This document shows positions 17,578 to 26,182 of a DNA stretch of 64,000 nt, piece after piece (the first letter of the stretch is position 1; each line of letters starts with the position of its first letter). The notes under the pieces were generated by a model. That model was given only the letters and a program-made list of their open reading frames with translations, was not told the DNA's origin and did no database searches. The translations under genes and the position numbers were made by a program. Location: positions 182,953 through 246,952 of the forward strand of contig NZ_JH992959.1 of the NCBI RefSeq assembly GCF_000315445.1. The letters are read 5' to 3'. Origin of the DNA: Alloiococcus otitis ATCC 51267. Lineage in GTDB: Bacteria > Bacillota > Bacilli > Lactobacillales > Carnobacteriaceae_A.

Positions 17578-18147
17578 TTATACGGTGCTCGAGACGACGT
17601 TTAAGTCTTCTTTGATCGCTTCTAATCGTTCATCGTCTTCCGGTACGAGCGATAGCTGCCCAAATTCATCTTCGAGTTCAGCAACAAGGGTATAATTGAT
17701 CACGCCACCAGCCCCCACTCGATCCTTTTCGTCTAAATAACTCGCAAGGCCCCAGTTCGGTTTTAACAGCATGCCTTCCATTTGTTCCAAATGATGAGGC
17801 GGAACCGTTTGACGCCCCGAAACATAACTACCAAAATCACTTTCAGCAATGCCCATATAATCCGCTATTTGTTTGTGCGATATTCCCTCTTCCAAGCTTC
17901 TGAGCAGTAGCTGACGCAACACCACAGGCTTATCGGGTAAATGGAGCCACGGTTCGACTTTTTCAATTGGCCAGCCAAGTGTCATAGCAACTTGGTAAGC
18001 GGAACGAGGGCGTGGCACCACTTTGTCTTCTTCCCACTTGGTATAAGTTTGGCCAAACGTCCCGAGTACACCTTGAATTTTATAACGACTTAGTCCTCGC
18101 TTCAACCGTTCCTCTCTGAGTAAAGCGCCAAACGTTTTAGGCATCAT
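17578..18147 (-). CDS. Phage protein with two helix-turn-helix-like domains
   Basis: The 189-residue protein has an XRE-like N-terminal domain at about residues 5-60 ('FGALLREERLKRGLSRYKIQ') and a second similar domain at about 77-130 ('GISHKQIADYMGIAESDFGS'). The C-terminal 50 residues are acidic. GGAGGAG precedes the ATG at 18147. The role is unknown; the domain pair suggests a transcription regulator of the middle or late genes. Confidence 0.65.
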   Translation of the reverse strand: MMPKTFGALLREERLKRGLSRYKIQGVLGTFGQTYTKWEEDKVVPRPRSAYQVAMTLGWPIEKVEPWLHLPDKPVVLRQLLLRSLEEGISHKQIADYMGIAESDFGSYVSGRQTVPPHHLEQMEGMLLKPNWGLASYLDEKDRVGAGGVINYTLVAELEDEFGQLSLVPEDDERLEAIKEDLNVVSSTV

Positions 18148-18370
18148 AGGTCTCCTCCTTCACCATATTGCGGCGTAACCGTCTTAACGTTTCAATTGCT
18201 TTGTCAATATCTTGAATAGGGTTATCTTTCTCACGCTTCATATACCGCTCAGCAATGCAAACCATGACCGTTTTGTAGTGCTGGAAGGGTAGCGTTGCAT
18301 ACCAGGCATCAAACAAATCTAGACGGCCTTGTTTGTAGTGGCCGGGCTTGATTGGATTGCTAGACTTCAT
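18137..18370 (-). CDS. Small phage protein of unknown function
   Basis: The 77-residue basic protein starts at the ATG at 18370, which has GAGGAGG seven bases upstream. An earlier in-frame TTG at 18376 falls within that spacing and is less likely. It begins 'MKSSNPIKPGHYKQGRLDLF', a pattern I know from small Lactobacillales phage proteins of the DUF3310 type (conserved H/Y near the start). I give that only as a possibility. Confidence 0.6.
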   Translation of the reverse strand: MKSSNPIKPGHYKQGRLDLFDAWYATLPFQHYKTVMVCIAERYMKREKDNPIQDIDKAIETLRRLRRNMVKEETYDA

Positions 18371-18543
18371 TGCCAAACCTCCTCACTTATTACTCGATCC
18401 ACAAGCACATAAGCACTAGGCTCTATATCGAACTTTTCCTTGAACAATTGGATAGCCTGTACTCGGCTTTCGGACTGAATCACATCACCATAATAATTTC
18501 CAGATTGATCAATATAACAAAGGCGATAAACATTCTCCTTCAT
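18367..18543 (-). CDS. Small phage protein of unknown function
   Basis: The 58-residue protein starts at ATG 18543 ('MKENVYRLCYIDQSGNYYGD'), with GGAGG seven bases before it. A TTG two codons earlier is rejected. It overlaps the next gene by four bases. Nothing else can be said. Confidence 0.55.
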   Translation of the reverse strand: MKENVYRLCYIDQSGNYYGDVIQSESRVQAIQLFKEKFDIEPSAYVLVDRVISEEVWQ

Positions 18544-18545
18544 GC

Positions 18546-18860
18546 TCAATCCTCCTCAATAATTTGAAAAGCTTCATCCACGCTGTGTGCCACCCCATAT
18601 AGGATCGGTTGCGTCCGGGCAAAATCCCGAAATTGCTTTTGCTCAGATCGTAAACGACCGGACTCATTTTTGACCTCAATCGCAATAAATTTTCCGTCGC
18701 CTTTCCGGTAGCCAACCGTATCGGGGAAACCCTTCGGAAAGAGTTTCACCCATTGGCCAAAATTTGTTTTAATTTTGCCGGCATTGCTGCGCCATAAGCG
18801 ATGACCTGCTTGATTAACGGCCAGCAAAATATCATTTTGGACTTTTGCTTCAGATGCCAT
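18546..18860 (-). CDS. VRR-NUC domain nuclease
   Basis: The 104-residue protein is a single compact nuclease domain. The motif runs 'KGFPDTVGYRKGDGKFIAIE' then 'VKNESGRLRSEQKQF', giving the G-x-PD...E-x-K catalytic series of the VRR-NUC (PD-D/ExK) family. The N-terminal helix begins 'MASEAKVQNDILLAV'. Such small nucleases are common in the replication-late junction of siphoviruses and may act on branched DNA. Its start overlaps the stop of the previous gene by one base. Confidence 0.88.
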   Translation of the reverse strand: MASEAKVQNDILLAVNQAGHRLWRSNAGKIKTNFGQWVKLFPKGFPDTVGYRKGDGKFIAIEVKNESGRLRSEQKQFRDFARTQPILYGVAHSVDEAFQIIEED

Positions 18861-19213
18861 TAGCGCAACCCCTTTTCGATCAGAAAGATAGCGGCTTGAT
18901 TGTAGGACTGGATATTGTTGCGTTTACGGTACTTTTCAATTTGATCATTTAAAGGCGCTGGTAGGTTGAGTGATGTTTGCTTCACGCCAAAGCGGTTATG
19001 AGTTCGGCGATTTTGCTTCAAATACGTCTTCCACAAAGGGACTAGAGCATTGACCTGGTCAGCCGTATACCGAGGGCTATCAGTCATATATTGGCTGATA
19101 TCGTCCAATTCATTAGTACGGGGAAGATCAGGATCTGACTGAAGGGCATCCGCCAGATTGTCTAAGCTCGTATTGGAGGTCAAGCGTTCATCCAAATAGT
19201 CTTGAAATAACAT
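18860..19213 (-). CDS. Phage protein with ribbon-helix-helix-like C-terminus
   Basis: The 117-residue protein has no clear match over its N-terminal two thirds. The last 40 residues, 'QTSLNLPAPLNDQIEKYRKR' and 'YNQAAIFLIEKGL', look like a ribbon-helix-helix DNA-binding fold. It is the first gene downstream of the GGTGTATACC repeat region, so it could bind those repeats. That link is inference. Confidence 0.55.
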   Translation of the reverse strand: MLFQDYLDERLTSNTSLDNLADALQSDPDLPRTNELDDISQYMTDSPRYTADQVNALVPLWKTYLKQNRRTHNRFGVKQTSLNLPAPLNDQIEKYRKRNNIQSYNQAAIFLIEKGLR

Positions 19214-19299
19214 CTCAAAATCCTTTCTTTAAAATTTGTCGAGTAGAGAAGTCCACGCGGGAGCTTCCATTTTTTGTTTATTTGGGCATTCATCCACGG

Positions 19300-19566
19300 G
19301 GTGTATACCTTGGTGTAGACCTATCAACCCCCTCTAAACCCTATCAACAAAGCATATTCAAGCTTGTTTTTTCACACGGTGTATACCTCCTAAAATCATT
19401 ACCTCTTTTATACCCTTTCTTATTATTATTTTCTTTTCCTATACTACTTTTTAAAGGAGGTATACACCAATAAATATAAATAGTAATAAAGCACTGATAT
19501 GATAGGATTCAACAGATGTTATTTATTTTTATAAGGTATACATCGGTATACACCAGGGTCTACATC
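19300..19566. repeat. Iteron-like GGTGTATACC repeats flanking AT-rich DNA: candidate prophage replication origin
   Basis: This gene-free stretch (19,214-19,564) holds seven copies of a 10-bp near-palindrome. GGTGTATACC or GGTGTAGACC occurs at 19300, 19312 and 19378. The inverted form GGTATACACC, or a one-to-two base variant, occurs at 19459, 19535, 19545 and 19557. Between the two groups is an AT-rich section (19388-19458 and 19469-19530). CCTATCAAC is repeated at about 19320 and 19340. The array lies directly beside the primase-helicase gene, as many phage origins do. Confidence 0.6.
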
Positions 19567-21859
19567 AATGAATATCGTGGAGTCCAGGATATCTTTCTCT
19601 AATAACTAAACCTTTATAAAAATTACCTTTCTTAGTTCGTTTCCGACTGAATTTTTCTCTCATTTTCTTCCCAAAAGTATTCTTATTCATTTTGTACTCT
19701 CCACTATCATCAGCCCACTTTTTGTATAAGTTATACAGTCGACTAGCAGGGGCCAAGCCACCTTCAACGCGTTGGCATTCATCCGCAATAAAGTGTTCTA
19801 AAACGTCCATATCTTGCCGGTAGTCCTGGCTCGCGTGGACAATTTTATGTGGTGGTTCTAATCCTTCTTCTTGCCATTGAATGGTTCCCTCAATGAGCCA
19901 CTCAAGAATAGCGGACGCTTCTCTTAGAAGCTTGTATTTAAGGTCTTTGTCAACTTTATCTTTTGGGATCTGCACATCAAATGGGATGAGGATCAGCCGG
20001 CGCCAGATCCCGTCATCCGTCCCTCTAACAATCGGTTTGTGGTTAGTGGACACCCATAGCTTAAATTTAGGGCTATACTCAAAGTCTTCTCCATATAGGA
20101 AGCGGGCGGTGACTTTATCGCCACCAGTCAGTTGTTTGATCAGCCCCTCATCAAAGCGAAACCCTTCATTCGGTTCACTAGAGGTCACCATTCGGGAACC
20201 TTGCAAAGCGGCAATGTCGTTATTGACACGGTCATTTCGTTTAACCATTAAGCTATCAGCTCGAACGGTTTTGGCATAATTGCCTAAGATTTCCGAAACG
20301 GTTTCGATAAAGAGTGATTTCCCGTTATTCCCTTTTCCGTGGAGAATGAACATGACTTGTTCACGGGTACTCCCCGTCAAGGAATACCCTAAGGCTTTCT
20401 GGATATAATCGATGGTGGCTTGGTCGCCGTCGAAAATATCATTTAAGAAATCAAGCCAAGTGTCTGGGCTGTCTTTTTCGGTGTAATCAAATTGTGTGAT
20501 CTTGGAAAAGCCTTTGGCGCTGTCGTGATCGTGTAATGTGCCATTTGATAGATCAATAAAGCCATTCTGGACATTGAGCGTCATGTTATCTTGATCAAAA
20601 GCATCCGTGGATATGGGAACGCGGTGCTGGATTTCTTTCATCACAGCATCCTTGCGCTGCGTTCCGCGACTGGTCTTAATGAACTTCCGGAATGCTTTCT
20701 GCGCTTCTTCTTCATCCATATCTTCAGGGACGTCGATCGTTTCGTTTTTTAAGTCATCAATCATAGCGTCCACTAGCTGCCGAACTTCCCCCATGTCGTC
20801 AACTTTCCAGCGTGTGCCGTCGTACACATAAAAACGATTGTGGACGAACGAGTAACGGACAATATCACCGTAACGATCCATGAAACGGTCAGCGTTGCCG
20901 GTATCATCCCATGATCGGGCCGGGTAGCTTTTATCGCTCGATTGGCTAAAGTTGAAGTGGTATTTCAGCGGTTCTTTCTTGTGTTTATCCGGCTCATAAA
21001 CGTTCTGTGTGTCGTTAATCGCCCGGTGAAGGGTAGCACTCCCGTAAGTGGTTTTCCCACGCTTCGCGTCCCATTTTGGACGGTATAAGCTAGATTGACG
21101 AAAGATACTGTCCATCTTCTCATAGTCCTTGGCGCACCAGAAGGCTAATATATTGGCTAAGGCGATGTCGGCTTCTGATTGAGAAGGATAATCTTCCTGC
21201 CAATGGTCATTCATCAGCTTCTTGAATAAAGGACCTTGCTTACTGGTTAAAATCCGGTTGATAATCTCCCTTTCGGACAAGTCGTGTACCGTGGACTTGC
21301 GAAACTTATGATGAACAATTTTATTTTGGTTAGGTTGAATATAACGTTCGTACAGGCGGTTAAAGGCCTCTTGGTCGGGCTGGTTAATCGTTTGATAGCG
21401 CCCTAAACTATCGCCTGTCATGGTGAAAAATCGGCCGCTGTCGTACATTTCCACATTGCCTTTACGCTTGGCATCGCCGGGTACTTTACCCTTTAAAATA
21501 ATGTGTATCCCTTGGCCAGATGGACTAATCTCACCATAGCTTTCCAAGCCGTGGTAAAATTTCGACACTAAATTGTCGGTATGGTCCCCATTTTTAAAAC
21601 GTTCCAAGTCGGTGGCAATATCATCTAGATCGATTCCCATGTATGGCGGTTGGAAGAAAAAACCTAGACCGTCGGCGTCTGTTTCTTGAAAAGCCGCACG
21701 GGCGGTTTGAAAGTCCGCCCATGTGCTTGCATTATTGCTCTTCGCGTTTTGGTATGTCTTGGGGTCATACGGTATTTTGGTTCGTTTGCCGTTTCGCTCC
21801 TCATACTTCCACACGCACCATTGCTTCAATTCTTTGAGTTCTTCGGGTATCATTGCCAT
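19565..21859 (-). CDS. Phage primase-helicase (Prim-Pol plus SF3 D5-type helicase)
   Basis: The 764-residue protein is a replication enzyme. Residues about 1-180 form a primase-polymerase domain with 'MGIDLDD' (Asp77, Asp79) and 'SGQGIHI' (His119). A linker domain with 'DIALANILAFWCAKDYEKMD' follows. From about 460 comes the D5_N/SF3 helicase with Walker A 'LHGKGNNGKS' at about 506-515, then 'NNDIAALQGSRMVTSSEPNE' and 'FKLWVSTNHKPIVRGTDDG'. It belongs to the P4/D5-type phage primase group. It starts the replication module after DUF669, and its stop lies inside the repeat region. Confidence 0.93.
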   Translation of the reverse strand: MAMIPEELKELKQWCVWKYEERNGKRTKIPYDPKTYQNAKSNNASTWADFQTARAAFQETDADGLGFFFQPPYMGIDLDDIATDLERFKNGDHTDNLVSKFYHGLESYGEISPSGQGIHIILKGKVPGDAKRKGNVEMYDSGRFFTMTGDSLGRYQTINQPDQEAFNRLYERYIQPNQNKIVHHKFRKSTVHDLSEREIINRILTSKQGPLFKKLMNDHWQEDYPSQSEADIALANILAFWCAKDYEKMDSIFRQSSLYRPKWDAKRGKTTYGSATLHRAINDTQNVYEPDKHKKEPLKYHFNFSQSSDKSYPARSWDDTGNADRFMDRYGDIVRYSFVHNRFYVYDGTRWKVDDMGEVRQLVDAMIDDLKNETIDVPEDMDEEEAQKAFRKFIKTSRGTQRKDAVMKEIQHRVPISTDAFDQDNMTLNVQNGFIDLSNGTLHDHDSAKGFSKITQFDYTEKDSPDTWLDFLNDIFDGDQATIDYIQKALGYSLTGSTREQVMFILHGKGNNGKSLFIETVSEILGNYAKTVRADSLMVKRNDRVNNDIAALQGSRMVTSSEPNEGFRFDEGLIKQLTGGDKVTARFLYGEDFEYSPKFKLWVSTNHKPIVRGTDDGIWRRLILIPFDVQIPKDKVDKDLKYKLLREASAILEWLIEGTIQWQEEGLEPPHKIVHASQDYRQDMDVLEHFIADECQRVEGGLAPASRLYNLYKKWADDSGEYKMNKNTFGKKMREKFSRKRTKKGNFYKGLVIRERYPGLHDIH

Positions 21860-21870
21860 TACTCCCCTCC

Positions 21871-22407
21871 TTAAAACGGTATGTCGTCTTCGTTAATGGT
21901 AATTTCATCGTCGTCATCATCAGCTGGTGAACTGGCTGGGGTTCCATCTTTCCAGGTGTGATTAACGATGGGGTAATGACTTTTCCCATAATTCCACGGC
22001 GCCACTTCATTCACGTCTTCTTCGCGGTAGTCGGAATATTCTTTTTTCACGTAAACACGAACCGGTTTACCAGTGATCGCTTGGGCGAAATCATCCATTG
22101 AGTTTATTTCGGTCCCCTCCGGTACTTCAGTCGCCATTAAAATATATTGAAAGTCATCAACGGGGTATTGGCCTGCGTTTGGCCCATTTTTTCGTTTCCA
22201 ATTGTCGTTAAAGATGTGGCGGTTTTGATAGCCTTTGTTTTCTTGAATATCGTTTCGAACGACAAGGTCAATCTGGAAGGTTTCCGCACCGTTTGGGGTA
22301 GCATTTTCGCCTGCTTTTTTAATGATCATTTCGTATTCGCCGGTGGGTAAAGGTTCAAAATCTTTATTGCCACTGTTGAGATTTGAGTAGTCTGCTTTAA
22401 ATAACAT
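21871..22407 (-). CDS. DUF669 family phage protein (likely ssDNA-binding)
   Basis: The 178-residue protein has the DUF669 pattern: 'LPTGEYEMIIKKAGENATPNG', 'IDLVVRNDIQENKGYQNRHIF'-type strands and a very acidic tail 'DDDDDEITINEDDIPF', as in single-stranded DNA-binding proteins. It lies between helicase and primase genes. An SSB-like role in phage replication is usual for the family, but is not proven. Confidence 0.82.
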   Translation of the reverse strand: MLFKADYSNLNSGNKDFEPLPTGEYEMIIKKAGENATPNGAETFQIDLVVRNDIQENKGYQNRHIFNDNWKRKNGPNAGQYPVDDFQYILMATEVPEGTEINSMDDFAQAITGKPVRVYVKKEYSDYREEDVNEVAPWNYGKSHYPIVNHTWKDGTPASSPADDDDDEITINEDDIPF

Positions 22408-23841
22408 CTAAAAAACTCCTTTGTATTTTTCTTTATAAGGGTGTATGGTTTGGTAAAATTGAGGCCATGATAATGGTTTAAGAGGTTGATAATGGTACTT
22501 AAGCCAACCATCTTTATAGCCTCGGGACTTGGCATAACAATACCAATCTTCTAAATTTTCTAAATCGGATTGGTTACGTTTAAGGTAATCTTGCTGCAAT
22601 CGTACTTTGCGGTAATCCGCCTTAAAGCTCGGCTGGTCGACTTCCACTAAGTCGGCATCCACCTGCTCTAAATCATCCTGACCGCTGTTGGCTTGAATGC
22701 TTTGCCCGCACATCGGACAAATGGTTTTCCCACTTGGAATAACCGCAAAGCAGTGTGGGCATTCCGTCACGCTGGGGACATCATCCCGGGGCTTGGCCTT
22801 CGCTTGTTTCTTGCGACCGTGTAGTGACCAGTCTCGTTCAGTGTTGGGAAGGCCGTGTAACTCATAGTTGCCAACGTGGTCAATAATGGTGGCGATTTTG
22901 TTCGGTCGGTAGCGCATGCTACGCATGGATTGCTGGATGTGAAGCACAAGGCTTGCGGTTGGGCGAACTAAGATGACACACTGGCAATCGGGAACGTCAA
23001 AACCTTCACTGATCAAGTCGACATTACACAAGATTTTGAGTTTCCCTTGCTTGAAGTCGTCCATAATTTTGGCTCGCTTTTGCTTCGGCGTGTGGCTGTC
23101 CGCGTGAGTAGCTTGAATCCCCTCGGCCCGGAACGTCTTTGCGAGTTGCCGACTTGCTTGAACTGAGTGGGCGTATAAAATGGCTTGCTGACCACTGGCT
23201 AACTTCTGGTAGTGCTGAACGACATCCCCAAAGACGGCTTTCTTCATCGCTTGATCAATCGATCGCTTGGAATACTCGCCCGTGGAGGACTTCTTCAGCT
23301 TGCTTAAATCTGCTAACTTTGGGGCAAAGTAACGATAAGGAGCTAAAAATTCATGGTCAATGAGCCATTGAACACTAGGGCCTTCCACCATCTCGCCATA
23401 GAGATCATCAAATCCACGCCCATTTAAGCGCCACGGACTTGCTGTAAAGCCCAAGCGGTAAGCCTGATCAAAATAATCGTAAATGTCTTGATAGCTTTTA
23501 GCTCGGCTGTGATGCGTTTCATCCGTGATAATCAAGGACGGTTCGGGCAATTCAGCTAACCGGTTCGCGGCTTTGCGAACGGTCATAATCGTGACATAGG
23601 CCATGTCCACACGGTTTTGTTGAAAGCTGGCTTCAATTTGGTCGGCTAATTCTTTGCGATGAACGATGAATAAAATGGGTCGTTGGTTCTGTGTCGTCAG
23701 ACGAGCAATTTCAGCGATGACGACTGATTTCCCGCTTCCTGCTGGGCTCACCACTAAAACACCTTGGTGGCGTGTCAGAGCCTTTCTTGTTTGTTTAACA
23801 AGCTTTTCTTGATAGTCATAAAGCTTATACAACGAGTTCAC
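22408..23841 (-). CDS. DEAD/DEAH-box helicase
   Basis: The 477-residue SF2 helicase has Walker A 'SPAGSGKSVVIAEIARL' at about residues 32-48, DETHH (motif II) near 130, 'LGFTASPWRLNGRG' (motif III) and, in the second RecA domain, 'NVDLISEGFDVPDCQCVILV' and 'QQSMRSMRYRP' (motif VI). Near residue 360 is a small zinc-ribbon pattern 'CPHC...CPMC'. It fits the Yprb/ComFA-like phage helicase found with Gp157 and AAA genes. The gene overlaps the AAA ATPase by 17 bases. Confidence 0.9.
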   Translation of the reverse strand: MNSLYKLYDYQEKLVKQTRKALTRHQGVLVVSPAGSGKSVVIAEIARLTTQNQRPILFIVHRKELADQIEASFQQNRVDMAYVTIMTVRKAANRLAELPEPSLIITDETHHSRAKSYQDIYDYFDQAYRLGFTASPWRLNGRGFDDLYGEMVEGPSVQWLIDHEFLAPYRYFAPKLADLSKLKKSSTGEYSKRSIDQAMKKAVFGDVVQHYQKLASGQQAILYAHSVQASRQLAKTFRAEGIQATHADSHTPKQKRAKIMDDFKQGKLKILCNVDLISEGFDVPDCQCVILVRPTASLVLHIQQSMRSMRYRPNKIATIIDHVGNYELHGLPNTERDWSLHGRKKQAKAKPRDDVPSVTECPHCFAVIPSGKTICPMCGQSIQANSGQDDLEQVDADLVEVDQPSFKADYRKVRLQQDYLKRNQSDLENLEDWYCYAKSRGYKDGWLKYHYQPLKPLSWPQFYQTIHPYKEKYKGVF

Positions 23842-24508
23842 TTACCTTAGCCCCAGTGCGGTCATCTAATCGATTTTTAGCGATGACCTCAGGAGTCGGC
23901 TGGAGTAGGAAGCCACGGACTTGCTCATTGTCACGCTGAACAATAATCAAGCGTGCGATCACGTCACAAAGCCCCATGAAGTTTTCAGCAATTGAGTTCC
24001 GTAAATCCGGAAAAGCACGGTTAAAGGTTTGCCCGCTTTCATGTTCGTACTTATCGGTTTTCTCCCAAGCGGTTAAGATCAGGCGAACATCTAAGGTCTG
24101 TAAGCCTCTTAACGCTCGCATGATCATAAAATCGACAATCTGGTAATCGGACATAGCCGGTACCCCTTTTTGGCTTGCCTTGCCCCTTTTCCCAAGATTT
24201 TCAAGAGAGGATCGGAACAATTCGCTGATATTGTCAATCACGATATTGTCGTATTTTTCTTGGTAACTTTTGTCGGTAATCAATTCTTTCGCAATATTAT
24301 TCCACTCTTCCCAAATATTGCTAGTATCGATAGAGGCCACGTCAATAGCTTCTTCTCCTTTAAGAACTCGACTGGACTTATCAATATCAATCACTAATGT
24401 TTTGCCGGGCAAGTATTTCAAGGAACTTGTTTTACCAACTCCTTGACCACCATAAATAAGATAGGTCGCATTCTCTTCCGTTAAATCAGTAGCGCTTTTA
24501 ATCTCCAT
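23825..24508 (-). CDS. AAA family ATPase, phage recombination/replication module
   Basis: The 227-residue protein is a RecA-fold ATPase with Walker A 'YGGQGVGKTSSLKYL' at about residues 18-32 and Walker B 'DNIVIDNISELF' around residue 87-98. It fits the phage nucleotide-binding/AAA_24 group that accompanies Gp157 and DEAD helicases. These are thought to help recombination or replication, but the exact task is unknown. Confidence 0.85.
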   Translation of the reverse strand: MEIKSATDLTEENATYLIYGGQGVGKTSSLKYLPGKTLVIDIDKSSRVLKGEEAIDVASIDTSNIWEEWNNIAKELITDKSYQEKYDNIVIDNISELFRSSLENLGKRGKASQKGVPAMSDYQIVDFMIMRALRGLQTLDVRLILTAWEKTDKYEHESGQTFNRAFPDLRNSIAENFMGLCDVIARLIIVQRDNEQVRGFLLQPTPEVIAKNRLDDRTGAKVSELVV

Positions 24509-24520
24509 CTTGTTCCCTCC

Positions 24521-24997
24521 TTATCGTATGCTTAAGCTTTCGCCTTGTTTGAGTTCTACGCCGTCTAAGCCGTATTCTTTAACGTATTCTTTGAGTTTTT
24601 GCTTATCGAGTTTCGGCTTTTGTTCAATGTAGAATTCAGCCGGGATAGCTTCCTCACTGTGGATAGCCAAAGCAGGCGGGTTCTTGCGAATGGAAATATT
24701 GAAGAGATCAGATTTGATTTTGTCTTTTTGGGTTGCTTTCATATTGTCATAAATATAATCTTTCAAGCTTTGGGCTTTGTTCTCTAGTGTCTTTTGCCGT
24801 TTCCCCAATCGTTGCTTCTCTTCTTTCACGGCTTTGGCATCCGCTTCAAACGATTTAATCATTTTCACGGTGTTAATCGCTTTGTTTTCAAAGCTGTCAT
24901 TGACTTCATCTAAAGCAGCGGCAATGTCTTCGTCCTCCATGTCTTCCAAAATGTTTTGGAGTTGAATATAGCTACCACTCAATTCATATAAATTCAT
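24521..24997 (-). CDS. Siphovirus Gp157 family protein
   Basis: The 158-residue protein is mostly coiled coil ('FEADAKAVKEEKQRLGKRQK') followed by a beta-rich end with 'PAEFYIEQKPKLDKQKLKEYV' and 'GVELKQGESLSIR'. This is the recognisable layout of the Gp157 family of Streptococcus-type phages, linked in the literature with resistance to superinfection in one case. It is the first gene of the replication block. Confidence 0.88.
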   Translation of the reverse strand: MNLYELSGSYIQLQNILEDMEDEDIAAALDEVNDSFENKAINTVKMIKSFEADAKAVKEEKQRLGKRQKTLENKAQSLKDYIYDNMKATQKDKIKSDLFNISIRKNPPALAIHSEEAIPAEFYIEQKPKLDKQKLKEYVKEYGLDGVELKQGESLSIR

Positions 24998-25058
24998 CTC
25001 GTTAGCTCCTCCTATTTGTGTTAAACTAGGCTTGTGTTTTTATGGAAGAGGACTGTTT

Positions 25059-25268
25059 TTACAGTTCTCTTTTTTTGTAGTCGGCGTATTTACGTCGTCT
25101 TTTTTCGTTTTGTTGTATTTCGTGGCCAATCAACCAGAAGAGGAAGACCAATAGCGGCACGGCGAATTCACCCCCAGGGGCGTAATTCGGTCGGTGAGGC
25201 AATTCAAAAATGTACCACATCAATGTGACATTCAGCGTGGCTAATGCGACAATAATTTTCTCTTTCAT
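25059..25268 (-). CDS. Small phage membrane protein
   Basis: The 69-residue protein has two hydrophobic segments, 'IIVALATLNVTLMWYIF' and 'VPLLVFLFWLIGHEI', and ends in a basic tail 'NEKRRRKYADYKKREL'. It overlaps the previous small gene as ATGA. The role is unknown. Small membrane proteins in this place are frequent in lysogenic siphoviruses. Confidence 0.6.
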   Translation of the reverse strand: MKEKIIVALATLNVTLMWYIFELPHRPNYAPGGEFAVPLLVFLFWLIGHEIQQNEKRRRKYADYKKREL

Positions 25269-25438
25269 TGGCGTATCATCCTTACTTTGTCTTCAATAAT
25301 CTTTAGCATTTGCACCATGAGTGTTTCTTTTTCGGCGTCCGTTAAAGCATAGTCTTCAAAGACGGTTTTCCTTGCTTTTTCGAGCGGTATAGAATGCGTA
25401 ATCATCATTTCATAGTCCATGAAGCAATGCTTTAACAT
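25265..25438 (-). CDS. Small phage protein; translation may start upstream at an ATC (25462)
   Basis: The frame encodes 57 residues from ATG 25438 ('MLKHCFMDYEMMITHSIPLE') and ends by overlapping the next gene (ATGA). No ribosome-binding site precedes this ATG. In frame upstream 'ISQADRQA' extends to an ATC at 25462, which has GGAGG eight bases before it, within the end of the previous gene. As with terS, the best-placed initiation site is ATC. Family unknown. Confidence 0.6.
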   Translation of the reverse strand: MLKHCFMDYEMMITHSIPLEKARKTVFEDYALTDAEKETLMVQMLKIIEDKVRMIRQ

Positions 25439-25462
25439 CGCTTGTCGGTCTGCTTGGCTGAT

Positions 25463-25753
25463 TTACATTACCTCCTCTAAATGATCTTCCAGCCATCGGC
25501 TCATCTGCTTAGCCCCAAACTTCCAGCGATCCCCCTTTCCACGTGGGTATTTGACAAAGGCTTCTAAGTCAGAACGGTAAGGGTAAAGAATATACTCTTT
25601 GAGCCAATCAGCACTTCGCCGCGTGGCTTGGCTTAAGTCTTTCATTTCCCAAACCTTCCCGGTGAGGTCATTGTTTTTTAATTCATCAAGTTCCGTTCGC
25701 TTAATGAGTACATGATCCTCCGGTACTTGAACTTGAATGTCTAAGGTTTGCAT
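25463..25753 (-). CDS. DUF771 family phage protein
   Basis: The 96-residue protein has the DUF771 series: 'VPEDHVLIKRTELDELKNND', 'KVWEMKDLSQATRRSADWLK' and 'WKFGAKQMSRWLEDHLEEV'. The fold resembles excisionase/MerR-type winged helices. It is the second gene of the early minus-strand operon after the Cro-like gene, so a regulatory role in the lytic switch is likely but not shown. Confidence 0.8.
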   Translation of the reverse strand: MQTLDIQVQVPEDHVLIKRTELDELKNNDLTGKVWEMKDLSQATRRSADWLKEYILYPYRSDLEAFVKYPRGKGDRWKFGAKQMSRWLEDHLEEVM

Positions 25754-25783
25754 TGTATCACCTCCTTATTAATATATTCCTTT

Positions 25784-26035
25784 CTATACTTCTTGTTTTC
25801 TTTGTTCACTAAAAGTGAACTTTGGAGGTAAAAAAATTTCTTCTAGTGTCTTTCCATAGTACTTAGCGATTATAAACATTTCTGTTGCTTTAAATTCTGT
25901 ATCACCTTTTTCTTTATTTCTAAAAGATGTAGTATTTATGTTTAGCAGATTTGCTATTTGCTCTTGTGTGTCACCATTTAACTCTCGTAACTCCTCTAAC
26001 TTCCATTGTCTTTGGTGCTTTCTCACATCGATCAC
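25784..26035 (-). CDS. Cro-like XRE family regulator
   Basis: The 83-residue protein has an HTH at about residues 15-55 ('ELRELNGDTQEQIANLLNIN' then 'TTSFRNKEKGDTEF'). It is divergent from the CI-like repressor and is the first gene of the early minus-strand operon, the Cro position. Its promoter (26088-26060) is ideal. The C-terminal third has no known domain. Confidence 0.82.
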   Translation of the reverse strand: MIDVRKHQRQWKLEELRELNGDTQEQIANLLNINTTSFRNKEKGDTEFKATEMFIIAKYYGKTLEEIFLPPKFTFSEQRKQEV

Positions 26036-26059
26036 CTTCTTTCTTAACTTTCTAAATTA

Positions 26060-26088
26060 ATTGTACACGATTAGTGAACTATTGTCAA
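26060..26088 (-). promoter_or_regulatory. Early (Cro/replication) promoter
   Basis: TTGACA (26088-26083) and TACAAT (26065-26060) are separated by exactly 17 bases on the minus strand. GTTCACT within the spacer is a half-site shared with the repressor promoter region. Confidence 0.8.
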
Positions 26089-26118
26089 TAAAAAAGTTTG
26101 CTTTTCGTGAAATAATTA

Positions 26119-26147
26119 TTGCAATGTTCACGCGGCGTGTGTATAAT
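26119..26147 (+). promoter_or_regulatory. CI-like repressor promoter with operator half-sites
   Basis: TTGCAA (26119-26124) and TATAAT (26142-26147) are 17 bases apart on the plus strand. GTTCAC falls just after the -35 box, and GTGAA occurs at 26106 and 26074, so repressor or Cro binding here can control both divergent promoters. Confidence 0.78.
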
Positions 26148-26182
26148 ATAGGTAGAAAGTAATTGGGAGGAGGAAAAATAAA

